DNA of 64,000 nucleotides from Geobacillus kaustophilus (lineage in GTDB: Bacteria > Bacillota > Bacilli > Bacillales > Anoxybacillaceae), in NCBI RefSeq assembly GCF_000948285.1, contig NZ_JYBP01000003.1, positions 930,001 through 994,000 of the forward strand. The letters run 5' to 3'. Below the pieces are notes generated by a model. It was not told where the DNA came from, did no database searches, and saw only the letters and a list, made by a program, of their open reading frames with translations. Shown here piece by piece: positions 34,663 through 43,485 of the stretch. Position 1 is the stretch's first letter, and the number at the start of each line of letters is the position of its first letter. The position numbers and the translations under genes are program-made.

Positions 34663-35132
34663 TTACATGTATGATGTTGCCGAATGATTGTGGACAAATA
34701 CATCATATTCTGTAGCAATTGTTTCCTTAAGCTCGGTTAAAGACGGAGGTTCATCACCAAAAGATGTACTTGACTTTTAAAGACAAACATGATAGCAATG
34801 TTGCTCAAAGAGACGTATGGTATTAAAAGGAAAAACGCTGTTTTGATTTTCTCTATCATGATCGTCTTTCTTTGTCAAGTACACTTTGTGGTGAAGAGCC
34901 AAGACGGAATGCCGCCAATGAAGGTGTACGTGTCAAGGCGAATGAGCGAATACTCGTCGCCGGGATCAAACACGATGGTGACGACTTCTTCCGTCCCGGC
35001 GTCCACTTGCCGGACGGTGCCGCCTGCCGGCTCAACGAGCACGTTTTGGTACGTTTCGCGAATGACGTAATATCCTTCTTGCAATTGCTCGGCAAATAAA
35101 TGCTCCATTTCCATCAGTTCGTGGACGGTCAT
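34663..35132 (-). pseudogene. Small unknown gene disrupted by a MITE
   Basis: The 5' part (35132 down to 34901) encodes MTVHELMEMEHLFAEQLQEG, then GYYVIRETYQNVLVEPAGGT and GDEYSLIRLDTYTFIGGIPS. The MITE then adds about eight foreign residues before a stop at 34875. Removing the MITE and one copy of the 8-bp duplication joins IPS to LTELKETIATEYDVFVHNHS with a stop at 34663, giving an uninterrupted 102-residue protein. AGGAGG lies 7 bases before the ATG. I do not recognise the family; it is acidic, soluble and has no signal peptide. A truncated 85-residue product could still be made. Confidence 0.8.
34748..34900. mobile_element. 153-bp MITE with ISL3-type ends and 8-bp target duplication
   Basis: Left end GGTTCATCACCAAAAGATGT, right end (complement) GGCTCTTCACCACAAAGTGT, each followed by ACTTGAC; the similarity between the ends extends for about 50 bases. 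They match the ends of the ISL3 element at 24952-26286. AAGACGGA occurs directly on both sides (34740-34747 and 34901-34908). No transposase is encoded, so it is non-autonomous and could be moved by the resident ISL3 transposase. Confidence 0.92.
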
Positions 35133-35292
35133 GTTTAGTCCTCCTAGTTTGTGAAATTATTCTTAATATAAGTATACAACGGAATGGAAGCTAATGTAAT
35201 AGGCGCTGACGGAAGTTTGAAAAGTTGTCATTTTTACATGACGGCGCGATTTGGACGATAGGGGCGGAAAAGATCTGTTCCACACAAAACGA

Positions 35293-35312
35293 GCGCCCGT
35301 GTCGACGGGCGT
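35293..35312 (-). terminator. Hairpin after the permease gene
   Basis: GCGCCCGT pairs with ACGGGCGT around GTCG; it lies 20 bases beyond the permease stop on the minus strand. Confidence 0.45.
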
Positions 35313-35330
35313 CCGTTCATGTGATAGGGA

Positions 35331-36722
35331 TCAATCTTTAGCTGTTGTGGATGCCGCCGGCTGGTAGTTTGGATCGAGGCGGTGCCGGGCGAAGACGAAG
35401 TAGCAAACGATGACTACGGCAGTGATGAGCAACGTCAGCAACAACTGCGAAACCATTGAGCGGATGAACAACATCGAGGCTAGGATGACAAGCAAAACGA
35501 GAATCGTAAAATAAGTCAAGTACGGAAACAGCCACATTTTGATTTTTAAGGCGGCATTGTTTTCGCGCTCAAGTTTTTGCCGCATGCGCAATTGTGAGAC
35601 GGCAATGGCTAAATAGACGAGCAGTGCGATGGCCCCGGAAGAGTTGACGAGAAAGAGAAACACTTTGTCTGGAGAGACGTAGTTCATGATGACGGCGATA
35701 TAGGCGAACAACGTGCTGGCGATGACCGCTCGAACCGGAACGCCGTTTTTGCTTAGTTTCAAAAATTGTTGCGGCGCTTCTCCTTTTTCAGCTAAGGAGT
35801 AAAGCATACGCGACGTCGTGTACAGCCCCGAATTGAGGCAGGACAAAACGGCGGTCAATACGATAAAGTTCATGATTTGCGCGGCCGCAGGGACGCCGAC
35901 ATGTTCGAGCACGGCGACAAACGGACTTTTCAACACGCTCGCCGAGTTCCAAGGGAGCAATGTGACGACAACGGCGATGGAGCCGATGTAAAACACTAAA
36001 ATCCGCCATGTGACCGATTTAGTGGCCTTCGACACTGCTTCTTGCGGTTCGGCTGATTCTCCGGCGGCAATCGTCACGATTTCTGTCCCGAAGAACGAGA
36101 AAATGACGATAACAATGCCGACAAGGATGGAACCGATCCCATGCGGCATCAATCCACCATGGCCAGTCAAATTTTTCAAGCCGACCGGATCGCTGCCCGG
36201 GGCAAGGCCGAAAATGAACACTAAGCCAATAATGAGAAAAAGAACGATGCTCGCTACTTTGATGAAGGCGAACCAATATTCAAACTCCCCGTAGGATTTT
36301 ACTGACCAAATATTTGTAAGTGTCATCAAAATGGTCAGAACAAGGCTGAGTAGCCATAACGACACGTCAGGAAACCAATATTGGATGATCGCTGCTCCCG
36401 CATTGGCTTCAATGGCAACGACAATCACCCAGAAAAACCAGTAAAGCCATCCGACCGTAAATCCTGCCCATGGGCCGATGGCTTCATGTGCGTAGGCGGC
36501 AAATGATCCACTCGTTGGGCGGGCAGCGGCCATCTCCCCGAGCATCCGCATCACGAGAACGACTAAGGCCCCCGCTAAGGCATAGGAAAACACAGCTCCG
36601 GGCCCTGTTGAATGGATGACAGCCCCGCTTCCGACAAACAGCCCGGCGCCGATGACCCCAGCGATGGCAATCATAGCCATATGGCGCTCTTTCAATCCTT
36701 TTTGCAGACCGGAATGATTCAT
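35331..36722 (-). CDS. Amino acid permease, APC family (GABA permease-like)
   Basis: A 463-residue proton-driven amino acid transporter with 12 predicted membrane helices. It begins MNHSGLQKGLKERHMAMIAI, and the consensus AGVIGAGLFVGSGAVIHSTG (helix 1, near 20) and AGALVVLVMRMLGEMAAARP follow; FSFFGTEIVTIAAGESAEPQ near 230 is typical of the AAT/GabP group. The start at 36722 has GAGAGGGGG about 7 bases ahead; the frame is open to 36830 without support. Divergence from a PucR regulator and a class III aminotransferase suggests uptake of GABA, beta-alanine or another omega-amino acid. Substrate is inference. Confidence 0.85.
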   Translation of the reverse strand: MNHSGLQKGLKERHMAMIAIAGVIGAGLFVGSGAVIHSTGPGAVFSYALAGALVVLVMRMLGEMAAARPTSGSFAAYAHEAIGPWAGFTVGWLYWFFWVIVVAIEANAGAAIIQYWFPDVSLWLLSLVLTILMTLTNIWSVKSYGEFEYWFAFIKVASIVLFLIIGLVFIFGLAPGSDPVGLKNLTGHGGLMPHGIGSILVGIVIVIFSFFGTEIVTIAAGESAEPQEAVSKATKSVTWRILVFYIGSIAVVVTLLPWNSASVLKSPFVAVLEHVGVPAAAQIMNFIVLTAVLSCLNSGLYTTSRMLYSLAEKGEAPQQFLKLSKNGVPVRAVIASTLFAYIAVIMNYVSPDKVFLFLVNSSGAIALLVYLAIAVSQLRMRQKLERENNAALKIKMWLFPYLTYFTILVLLVILASMLFIRSMVSQLLLTLLITAVVIVCYFVFARHRLDPNYQPAASTTAKD

Positions 36723-36949
36723 CCCTATTCCCCCTCTCAAAAAGAGTTTAAATTTATCAAATAATCTGACTATATGATTATTTTTAGTGTATATGGAAAA
36801 ATCCACTCTACACATTAGACAAAATGCCAACTAAAAATGGAGTTCCATTGGACAATTTGTCAATAGGCGTCTCGGCTATAGAAGGAGTTTAGTTATAAAG
36901 TTTAGAATATTTATGATATAAAGACAAAGCAAAAGGGGGAGAGGCAAGG

Positions 36950-38572
36950 ATGGAATGCAGCTTTCCTCTTACGGTCGCTGACGTTTTAAGGAGAAAACAT
37001 TTTGAAAACGCGGTCGTTGTCGCCGGAAAAAAAGGATTGTCAAGAACAGTCAAATGGGTGCATGTCGTCGAGGTGACGAAAATTAATAACTTGTTGCGCG
37101 GCAAAGAGTTGATTTTATCCACTGGAGTCGGATGGCGGGAAGATGCTTCGCTGTTTTTATCGCTGCTTCGGCAACTGATTGAGTGTGATGCCTCTGGTCT
37201 ATGCATTGAGCTGGGGACATATACTTCCTCTATTCCAGAAGAGGCCGTTGAGTTGGCTAACCAGCACCATTTCCCGCTCATTCTTTTTCTTGAAGAAGTC
37301 CCGTTCGTTGAAATCACCCATGACATCCATACGCATTTGATCAACCAACAGTATCAAAGGATTTCCCAGCTTGAATCGTATTCCCAAGAGTTGAACAAAA
37401 AGCTGTTGACCGTTCATGACCATCGGGAGATTTTAACGTGTTTGCATGATTGTTTAGGCCATCAAGTGGCTTTTAAAATGCAGGGCGGGGATGTGGAGTA
37501 CATTCCGTGTCGGCCGAGGCAGAAACGCGAGGCCAGCATCTGTTCGGGGAACGGCGGCTGGCCCGTAGATGCGGTCGTCAAGCCGATTTCTTTGTTCGGC
37601 GCCGAGTATGCGGAGCTGGTCCTTCTCCCTGACGGCCGCGATGTCAATGAGTTTGACCTTCTCATTTTAGACCGCACCGCGACTGCTTTGGCGCAACACT
37701 TATTGCGGAACCTTTATGCCGAGGAGAAACGGCGCACGGAAGAAAACGAGTGGCTGAAAGGATGGCTTGAAGGAGAATACTCAGACCAAGAGATTTCTTC
37801 CTTTTTGTTGGATCATCATCCCTCCCTTGACAGCCGTCGGGGAGTTGTGTGGGTTTGCAAGGTGGAAAGGGCTCATCAAAAAGGAAATTTTGATTCGACA
37901 TATTTCAAGCTTTTATGCCGTTCGCTATTTGAGCAGCGCGGGTTTTTCTTGTTTTCTGTGGAAATAGGCCGGCAGCTGGCGTTTATCGCCCTTGATTGGC
38001 GGGGTGAGTCCACGTGGAAAAAGCGGGTCGAAGATGGAATGGAATCCATTATGGCGTCAGATTTTGTACGGACGCGTCTTCCCTCCTTGTCCATGGGCGT
38101 TGGAACGTTTGTCAACTCTCTTTCTGCCATGAATCAAAGTTATCGAGCCGCGCTGGAGGCGCTGAAAATTCGAAACCGGTTGAAAGATAAAGCGGTCAGT
38201 CCATTTTACGATGATTTGCATTTGTACCGGATGATCACGGTTCTAGATAAATATAGCAATCTGCACGAAACGGTCTGCCAATATTTAGGGCCGATTATCG
38301 AGTACGACAGGAAGTACAACGGGAAGCTGCTAGAAACGCTCAAGGTGTACTTGCAGTGCAACGGCTCGAAACAAGAGACAGCGAAACGGCTGTTTATCGT
38401 CCGGCAAACATTGTATCACCGCATAGAGAAGTTAGAAAGCTTCCTTGGGCCAGATTTCATGGTGGCCGATAAACGACTGGCCATTGAGCTGATGATCAAA
38501 GCGTATGACTACTTGATGGATGCGGGCGGGATTTCATACGGACAGCGGAATGCGCAGCATTGGGCCGATTGA
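36950..38572 (+). CDS. PucR-family transcriptional regulator
   Basis: A 540-residue regulator with an N-terminal PucR domain (LTVADVLRRKHFENAVVVAG at 7-26, VKWVHVVEVTKINNLLRGKE, LILSTGVGW), a central GGDEF-like/CdaR domain (SLSMGVGTFVNSLSAMNQSY near 380) and a C-terminal HTH of the PucR type (LKVYLQCNGSKQETAKRLFI and VRQTLYHRIEKLESFLG near 470-500). GGGGGAGAGG precedes ATG 36950. It lies between the permease (divergent) and the aminotransferase (downstream), so it probably activates both in response to their substrate. The 227-base divergent spacer would hold its sites, but I could not define one. Confidence 0.88.
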   Translation: MECSFPLTVADVLRRKHFENAVVVAGKKGLSRTVKWVHVVEVTKINNLLRGKELILSTGVGWREDASLFLSLLRQLIECDASGLCIELGTYTSSIPEEAVELANQHHFPLILFLEEVPFVEITHDIHTHLINQQYQRISQLESYSQELNKKLLTVHDHREILTCLHDCLGHQVAFKMQGGDVEYIPCRPRQKREASICSGNGGWPVDAVVKPISLFGAEYAELVLLPDGRDVNEFDLLILDRTATALAQHLLRNLYAEEKRRTEENEWLKGWLEGEYSDQEISSFLLDHHPSLDSRRGVVWVCKVERAHQKGNFDSTYFKLLCRSLFEQRGFFLFSVEIGRQLAFIALDWRGESTWKKRVEDGMESIMASDFVRTRLPSLSMGVGTFVNSLSAMNQSYRAALEALKIRNRLKDKAVSPFYDDLHLYRMITVLDKYSNLHETVCQYLGPIIEYDRKYNGKLLETLKVYLQCNGSKQETAKRLFIVRQTLYHRIEKLESFLGPDFMVADKRLAIELMIKAYDYLMDAGGISYGQRNAQHWAD

Positions 38573-38779
38573 GGGTGATCGGACAAGACGCCGGATTCGT
38601 GAAAAAGCTTTTCGCTTAAAAATATCCTGCGGTCGCGGTTGGGAGCGAACGCAGTGGTCAAACTGTGGAACAAATGTGTTCACCGTTTTAACACTCTGTC
38701 TAATGAATAGCGACAGAAGTTGAGTGATAATGTCTCTAACATGACTCAATTTCAATTATGGAAGGGAGCAAGAGGTGAG

Positions 38780-40132
38780 ATGAAAACTGAACAAACCCAC
38801 CATCTGTGGCTCGACAAAGATGACCGATATATTTGGCATTCGATGAAGCCATATAATCCACAAGCAACGCTGATTGCGGCCGAAGCGAAAGGCTGCTGGG
38901 TGACGGATGCAGCTGGCCATCAGTATTTGGATGCGATGGCCGGGCTCTGGTGCGTCAACGTCGGCTACGGGCGCGAGGAACTCGCCGAAGCGGCGTATGA
39001 GCAGCTGAAGACGCTGGCGTATTTCCCGCTCACGCAAAGCCATCGGCCGGCGATCGAGCTTGGGGAAAAGTTAAACGAGCTGCTCGGGGATGAGTATGTG
39101 ATTTTCTTTTCCAACAGCGGGTCAGAGGCGAACGAAACGGCGTTTAAAATCGCCCGCCAATACCATCAGCAGCGCGGGGAGCATCATCGGTACAAAATCA
39201 TTTCCCGCTACCGGGCGTACCACGGCAACTCGATGGGGGCGCTCGCCGCGACCGGGCAGGCGCAGCGGAAATACAAATACGAGCCGCTTGCGCCAGGTTT
39301 CATCCATGTGCCGCCGCCGGATGTGTACCGCGACCCGGATGCGGCGGACGATCCCCGCCAGCTGCGGGCGGTGAAAGCCATTGACGACGCCATGACGTGG
39401 GAGTTGAGCGAAACGGTCGCAGCCGTGATCATGGAGCCGATCATCACCGGAGGCGGTGTACTCATTCCTCCGGACGGGTATATGAAAGCGGTCAAAGAAG
39501 TATGTGAAAAGCACGGCGCTTTGCTTATTGTCGATGAAGTCATCTGCGGCTTCGGCCGGACGGGGGCGGCGTTCGGGTTTCAAAACTACGGCGTCAAGCC
39601 GGACATCATCACGATGGCAAAAGGCATTACGAGCGCGTATTTGCCGCTGTCGGCAACGGCGGTGCGAAAAGAGATTTATGAAGCGTTTAAAGGAACGGAC
39701 GAATACGATTATTTCCGCCATGTCAATACGTTTGGCGGCCATCCGGCTTCGTGTGCGGTAGCGCTGAAAAACATCGAGATCATGGAAACGGAGCGGTTGT
39801 TTGACCGCTCGCGCGAGGCAGGGGAGCGGCTGCTTAGCGAGCTAAAAACGAACTTGGCCGACCACCGGTATGTCGGTGACGTCCGCGGCAAAGGGCTGCT
39901 TGTCGGCATTGAGCTTGTCGCTGACAAAGCGACAAAAGAGCCGCTCGATGTGTCGCTTGTCAATCAAGTGATCCATCGCTGCAAAGAAAACGGCCTCATC
40001 ATCGGCAAGAACGGAACGACGGTCGCCGGGTACAACAACGTGCTCACGCTGTCGCCACCGCTTTGCATCACGGATGATGAACTTTCGTTTGTGGTTCGTG
40101 TCTTGACCGGGGCGCTAGCGGCCATTCGATAA
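38780..40132 (+). CDS. Class III aminotransferase (omega-amino acid:pyruvate/GABA type)
   Basis: A PLP-dependent aminotransferase of 450 residues. Motifs: AMAGLWCVNVGYGREELAEA near 52, the phosphate-binding FFSNSGSEANETAFKIARQY near 112, YRAYHGNSMGALAATGQAQR near 150, LLIVDEVICGFGRTGAAFGF near 255 with the PLP Asp, and the Schiff-base Lys in DIITMAKGITSAYLPLS near 280. The start at 38780 follows AAGAGGTGAG; the frame is open to 38720. Context with a GABA-type permease and a PucR regulator suggests transamination of GABA, beta-alanine or a diamine to a semialdehyde. No semialdehyde dehydrogenase lies beside it. Confidence 0.88.
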   Translation: MKTEQTHHLWLDKDDRYIWHSMKPYNPQATLIAAEAKGCWVTDAAGHQYLDAMAGLWCVNVGYGREELAEAAYEQLKTLAYFPLTQSHRPAIELGEKLNELLGDEYVIFFSNSGSEANETAFKIARQYHQQRGEHHRYKIISRYRAYHGNSMGALAATGQAQRKYKYEPLAPGFIHVPPPDVYRDPDAADDPRQLRAVKAIDDAMTWELSETVAAVIMEPIITGGGVLIPPDGYMKAVKEVCEKHGALLIVDEVICGFGRTGAAFGFQNYGVKPDIITMAKGITSAYLPLSATAVRKEIYEAFKGTDEYDYFRHVNTFGGHPASCAVALKNIEIMETERLFDRSREAGERLLSELKTNLADHRYVGDVRGKGLLVGIELVADKATKEPLDVSLVNQVIHRCKENGLIIGKNGTTVAGYNNVLTLSPPLCITDDELSFVVRVLTGALAAIR

Positions 40133-40142
40133 GAAGAACGAC

Positions 40143-40173
40143 AAACGTCAGCCGGATCGACGGCTGGCGTTTT
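40143..40173 (+). terminator. Aminotransferase terminator
   Basis: AAACGTCAGCCG pairs with CGGCTGGCGTTT around GATCGA and continues TTGTTTGCTTTT. Confidence 0.8.
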
Positions 40174-40365
40174 GTTTGCTTTTGTGCGGCCATTTGGAAA
40201 AACATAGAAGTAGGTCGCTGTCGCGAGGGCGAAACGTTCTCCCACCTATGCGATTGTGCTTCGGGATGGGAGATTTTTAGGAACGCCTGCCCGATCATCG
40301 ATTTCTGTGTGTTCGACGAAAGATCGATGATGAGCATTGAATGGTCATGCCGGACAAGGGCCGTT

Positions 40366-40935
40366 TTAACCCCATTCAAATACATGCGCTAATGGAATAG
40401 ATAAGTCTTTAAATTGGGCGGAATGCAGCGTGTCTTGTTGTCCGTATGTGGCATGCCGTTGATATGTACCTTCGTGCAAATAGTACACATGAATCATTTT
40501 ATTAGCAGGATCAACAATCCAATATTCCGCAATGCCATAGTGTTGGTAAGTATAAAATTTCTCATTGTAGTCTTTTAAAGCGGTTGAGGGCGACAATACT
40601 TCAACAACCAGTGCAGGTGCCCCGTAACACCCTTTTTGGACAATTTGTTTTTTATTGCAAATCACGGCAATATCGGGTTGGACAATGTCATCAGGGGTTT
40701 CATACGTTTCATTTTTGCTGAGGAATACATCAAACGGCGCCGTAAAAACATAACAATGCTTGTTTTGGAAAAAATGGCGCAAAGCAAAATACAATTCTCC
40801 GACTGCAAATTGATGTTCCGAAGATGGAGCAGGTGTCATATTATAGGCTTTTCCATTTATAAGTTCCCAACGACCTTCCCATGTTTTCCAGTCAGCGTAA
40901 GTGTAAATTTTGTTCGAGTCAGGGATATTGCCCAT
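40366..40935 (-). CDS. Uma2-family protein (DUF820, restriction-endonuclease-like fold)
   Basis: A 189-residue Uma2/DUF820 protein with a PD-(D/E)XK-like core: RWELINGKAYNMTPAPSSEH near 22, VQPDIAVICNKKQIVQKGCY near 87 with the conserved PD, and APALVVEVLSPSTALKDYNE near 107 with the ExxS/P motif, then KFYTYQHYGIAEYWIVDPAN. The start at 40935 has GAGGGTG 5 bases ahead. Uma2 proteins are abundant in cyanobacteria and some Firmicutes; their function is poorly known and a nuclease role is unproven. The gene is more AT-rich than its neighbours, which suggests acquisition. The 190 bases after the aminotransferase terminator hold nothing I recognise. Confidence 0.85.
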   Translation of the reverse strand: MGNIPDSNKIYTYADWKTWEGRWELINGKAYNMTPAPSSEHQFAVGELYFALRHFFQNKHCYVFTAPFDVFLSKNETYETPDDIVQPDIAVICNKKQIVQKGCYGAPALVVEVLSPSTALKDYNEKFYTYQHYGIAEYWIVDPANKMIHVYYLHEGTYQRHATYGQQDTLHSAQFKDLSIPLAHVFEWG

Positions 40936-41146
40936 TGTTTCACCCTCTTTCATCTTAAGGATACGTTTGTTTACAGTTTAGCAAAAGAAATCAAGGAAGT
41001 GTAGGGAGGACTTTCATTAGACGTTTATTCATTCATCACCTGCCTACGCTCATACGTGGAAGTGAGGGTTTTCTTGGTTCAGAAAGGAATGCGGCGTTCG
41101 TTTGTCGAATGACATGAGTGAAGAATGTATGAAGAAAGGGTGAGGA

Positions 41147-42136
41147 ATGATGTCCACATTTCAAGCGTTTGTTGTCAACAAAACCGAAACGGAATTTACA
41201 GCCGGCGTGCAGACGATTTCCATGGATGATTTGCCGGAAGGCGATGTCCTTGTCCGCGTCCATTATTCGAGCGTGAACTACAAAGATGGGCTGGCCTCGA
41301 TTCCAGACGGCAAAATCGTGAAAACGTATCCGTTTGTGCCTGGGATTGACTTGGCTGGGGTGGTTGTCTCGTCGCAACATCCACGTTTCCACGAAGGAGA
41401 TAAGGTGATTGCGACCGGCTATGAAATTGGCGTCACTAACTTCGGCGGCTACAGCGAGTATGCCCGTTTGCATGGCGATTGGCTTGTGCCGCTGCCGAAA
41501 GGGGTGACGTTGAAAGAAGCGATGGCGATCGGCACGGCTGGGTTTACGGCAGCGTTGTCCATTCACCGTCTTGAGGAGCACGGGCTGACGCCGGAGCGCG
41601 GACCGGTGCTCGTCACGGGGGCAACGGGCGGCGTCGGCAGCCTAGCGGTGTCGATGCTCGTGAAGCGCGGCTACACGGTGGAAGCGAGCACAGGCAAAAC
41701 GACGGAGCACGATTATTTGCGTGCCCTCGGCGCAACGGAAGTGTTGGCGCGCGAAGACGTCACGGCCGAGCGCATCCGCCCGCTTGACAAGCAGCGCTGG
41801 GCGGCGGCGGTCGATCCCGTCGGCGGCCGAACGCTGGCGACGGTGTTAAGCCGCATCCGCTATGGCGGGGCGGTAGCGGTGAGCGGACTGACCGGAGGGG
41901 CGGAAGTGCCAACAACGGTCCATCCGTTTATTTTGCGCGGCGTCAGCTTGCTAGGCATCGATTCCGTCTATTGTCCAATGGATTTGCGACTGCGCATTTG
42001 GGAACGGCTTGCTGGCGACTTAAAGCCGGATTTGGAGCGGATTGCTCAAGAGATTTCGCTCACTGAATTGCCGGAAGCACTTGAGCGCATTTTGCGCGGC
42101 GAGCTGCGCGGCCGGACGGTCGTGCGGCTGGCCTGA
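41147..42136 (+). CDS. YhdH/YhfP-family quinone oxidoreductase (acrylyl-CoA reductase-like)
   Basis: Medium-chain dehydrogenase/reductase of 329 residues, NADPH-dependent and zinc-independent. It opens MSTFQAFVVNKTETEFTAGV; the nucleotide-binding motif is VLVTGATGGVGSLAVSMLVK near 150, and NYKDGLASIPDGKIVKTYPF followed by VPGIDLAGVV is typical of the YhdH/YhfP branch. E. coli YhdH reduces acryloyl-CoA. AGGGTGAGGA precedes two adjacent ATG codons (41147 and 41150), either of which may be used. It stands alone. Confidence 0.88.
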   Translation: MMSTFQAFVVNKTETEFTAGVQTISMDDLPEGDVLVRVHYSSVNYKDGLASIPDGKIVKTYPFVPGIDLAGVVVSSQHPRFHEGDKVIATGYEIGVTNFGGYSEYARLHGDWLVPLPKGVTLKEAMAIGTAGFTAALSIHRLEEHGLTPERGPVLVTGATGGVGSLAVSMLVKRGYTVEASTGKTTEHDYLRALGATEVLAREDVTAERIRPLDKQRWAAAVDPVGGRTLATVLSRIRYGGAVAVSGLTGGAEVPTTVHPFILRGVSLLGIDSVYCPMDLRLRIWERLAGDLKPDLERIAQEISLTELPEALERILRGELRGRTVVRLA

Positions 42137-42218
42137 TTGGGGAAAATCGCGGTTTTTCCCTTCCAAATATTAGGTTAGGATTCCCTTCTATCATTCTTGG
42201 TCGAGGGGGAGAGGAATC

Positions 42219-42296
42219 TTGAAGAAATTGATCAATGATCCACAGCGCGTAGTGGATGATATGTTGAAAGGATTTGTGGCCTTCCATTCTCGGTAA
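42219..42296 (+). pseudogene. N-terminal remnant of dihydroxyacetone kinase subunit DhaK
   Basis: From TTG 42219, with GAGGGGGAGAGG just upstream, 25 codons read MKKLINDPQRVVDDMLKGFV then AFHSR and stop. This closely resembles the conserved beginning of DhaK (KK-IN-P--VV-EML-G). Nothing after it matches the rest of DhaK within the following 150 bases, so the gene has been deleted apart from its start and ribosome site. No dhaL or dhaM is nearby. The rest of the 315-base spacer up to gltC holds only a small hairpin (AAGGGGA with TCCCCTT near 42410-42435). Confidence 0.6.
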
Positions 42297-42451
42297 GTGA
42301 GACGAATTCCGGGGACGAATGTGATTTGTCCGGAAGGAAAGCGGCGAAACAAATGGTCAAAATCGCAAAATAAGCCCTTGAAAAAACGCTCTTGTTTTGT
42401 TCAACAGGAAGGGGAAAGAGGCGTCTCCCCTTCTCTTTTCTTTAGTGCTTC

Positions 42452-43360
42452 TTACCCGAGCTGATACCGCTCCAGCTCGGAGAAAAAGTCTTTCACAAAC
42501 CGGTAAAACACTTTCACGGACGGGGCGAGCTCGTGATGGTCGGAGACGATGATGCCGACATTTCGCTTCACTTGTGGCATTTCAATCGGCACTTTGGCGG
42601 CGTAGCGAAGCAAACTTTCCGACAGGGCGCTCTCCGGCAAGAGGGTGACGCCGATGCCGGCGGAGACAAGCCCTTTAATGGCATCGAGATCTTCGCCTTC
42701 CGATGAAATGTTGGGCGAAAATCCGGCTTGGTGGCAAGCGTCAATGACGATTTGATGCAAAATGTATCCCGTTGGGAACGTGACAAACGGGTCGTGGCGC
42801 AATTCGTTTAACACGATCCGGTCGCGGCGGGCGAGCGGATGGCTGTTCGGCAGGAGGGCCGCAAACGGTTCAGAAAATAAAATTTCCCCTTTGATGCCGA
42901 TTTCGCGTGCGGGAATCGGTCCGAGAAAGGCGAGGTCGATCTCCCGCTTTTTCACCGCTTCAATCAAATAATGGTACGATCCTTGGCGAAGGTGAAACGA
43001 AACGTTCGGGTGTTCCGTTTTAAAGGCGGAGATGACCATCGGCATCATATGACTCGCCAAGCTTGTCGGGAACCCGATTTTAATCGTCCCGCGCTCCGGG
43101 TCTAAATATTCTTCGATTTGTTGCTTTGCATCCTCGACCGCCTTTAACACCGCCTCGGCGTGCGGCAAAAAGTGGCGGCCGATGGGGGTGAGCTTCACGT
43201 TCCTCCCTTCCCGTTCAAAGAGCTGCACGCCAAGCTCCGCCTCTAAGTTGGCGATTTGCCGGCTGATCGCCGACTGCGCGACATGGAGGGCATCGGCGGC
43301 TTCGGAGACGTGTTCGCGCCGGGCGACTTCCACGAAATATTGCAGCTGCCGCAGCTCCAT
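42452..43360 (-). CDS. gltC: LysR-family regulator GltC
   Basis: LysR-type activator of glutamate synthase genes. The 302-residue product has the N-terminal winged [23 protein letters not shown] with [20 protein letters not shown], and a periplasmic-binding-like effector domain ([20 protein letters not shown] near 90; [15 protein letters not shown] near 230). AAAGGAGGGAG lies 6 bases before the ATG. It is divergent from gltA with a 125-base spacer, the arrangement known from Bacillus subtilis, where GltC activates gltAB in response to 2-oxoglutarate and is held back by glutamate. Identity rests on this context plus the family pattern. Confidence 0.88.
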   Translation of the reverse strand: MELRQLQYFVEVARREHVSEAADALHVAQSAISRQIANLEAELGVQLFEREGRNVKLTPIGRHFLPHAEAVLKAVEDAKQQIEEYLDPERGTIKIGFPTSLASHMMPMVISAFKTEHPNVSFHLRQGSYHYLIEAVKKREIDLAFLGPIPAREIGIKGEILFSEPFAALLPNSHPLARRDRIVLNELRHDPFVTFPTGYILHQIVIDACHQAGFSPNISSEGEDLDAIKGLVSAGIGVTLLPESALSESLLRYAAKVPIEMPQVKRNVGIIVSDHHELAPSVKVFYRFVKDFFSELERYQLG

Positions 43361-43381
43361 GTTTCTCCCTCCTTTTGATTG

Positions 43382-43396
43382 ATCGCAAAATGCGAT
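43382..43396. promoter_or_regulatory. Inverted repeat in the gltC-gltA spacer, candidate GltC site
   Basis: ATCGCA-AAA-TGCGAT is a perfect 15-base dyad beginning 21 bases upstream of the gltC start codon and about 90 bases before gltA. The AT-rich stretch after it (TTATATATTGTTTATATTAA) probably holds the divergent promoters. A dyad of this kind fits a LysR-type site; its binding is unproven. Confidence 0.45.
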
Positions 43397-43485
43397 GGAT
43401 TTTATCTAAATTATATATTGTTTATATTAATTTTGAAAACTACAATGAATATTACAGACAATTCGGAACGGGAGGGGAAGGCAGC

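Noticed and set aside
40174-40365. Possible gene between the aminotransferase and Uma2 (minus-strand frame 40068-40385)
   Set aside because: It crosses the terminator and overlaps the aminotransferase 3' end; no ribosome site or family resemblance.
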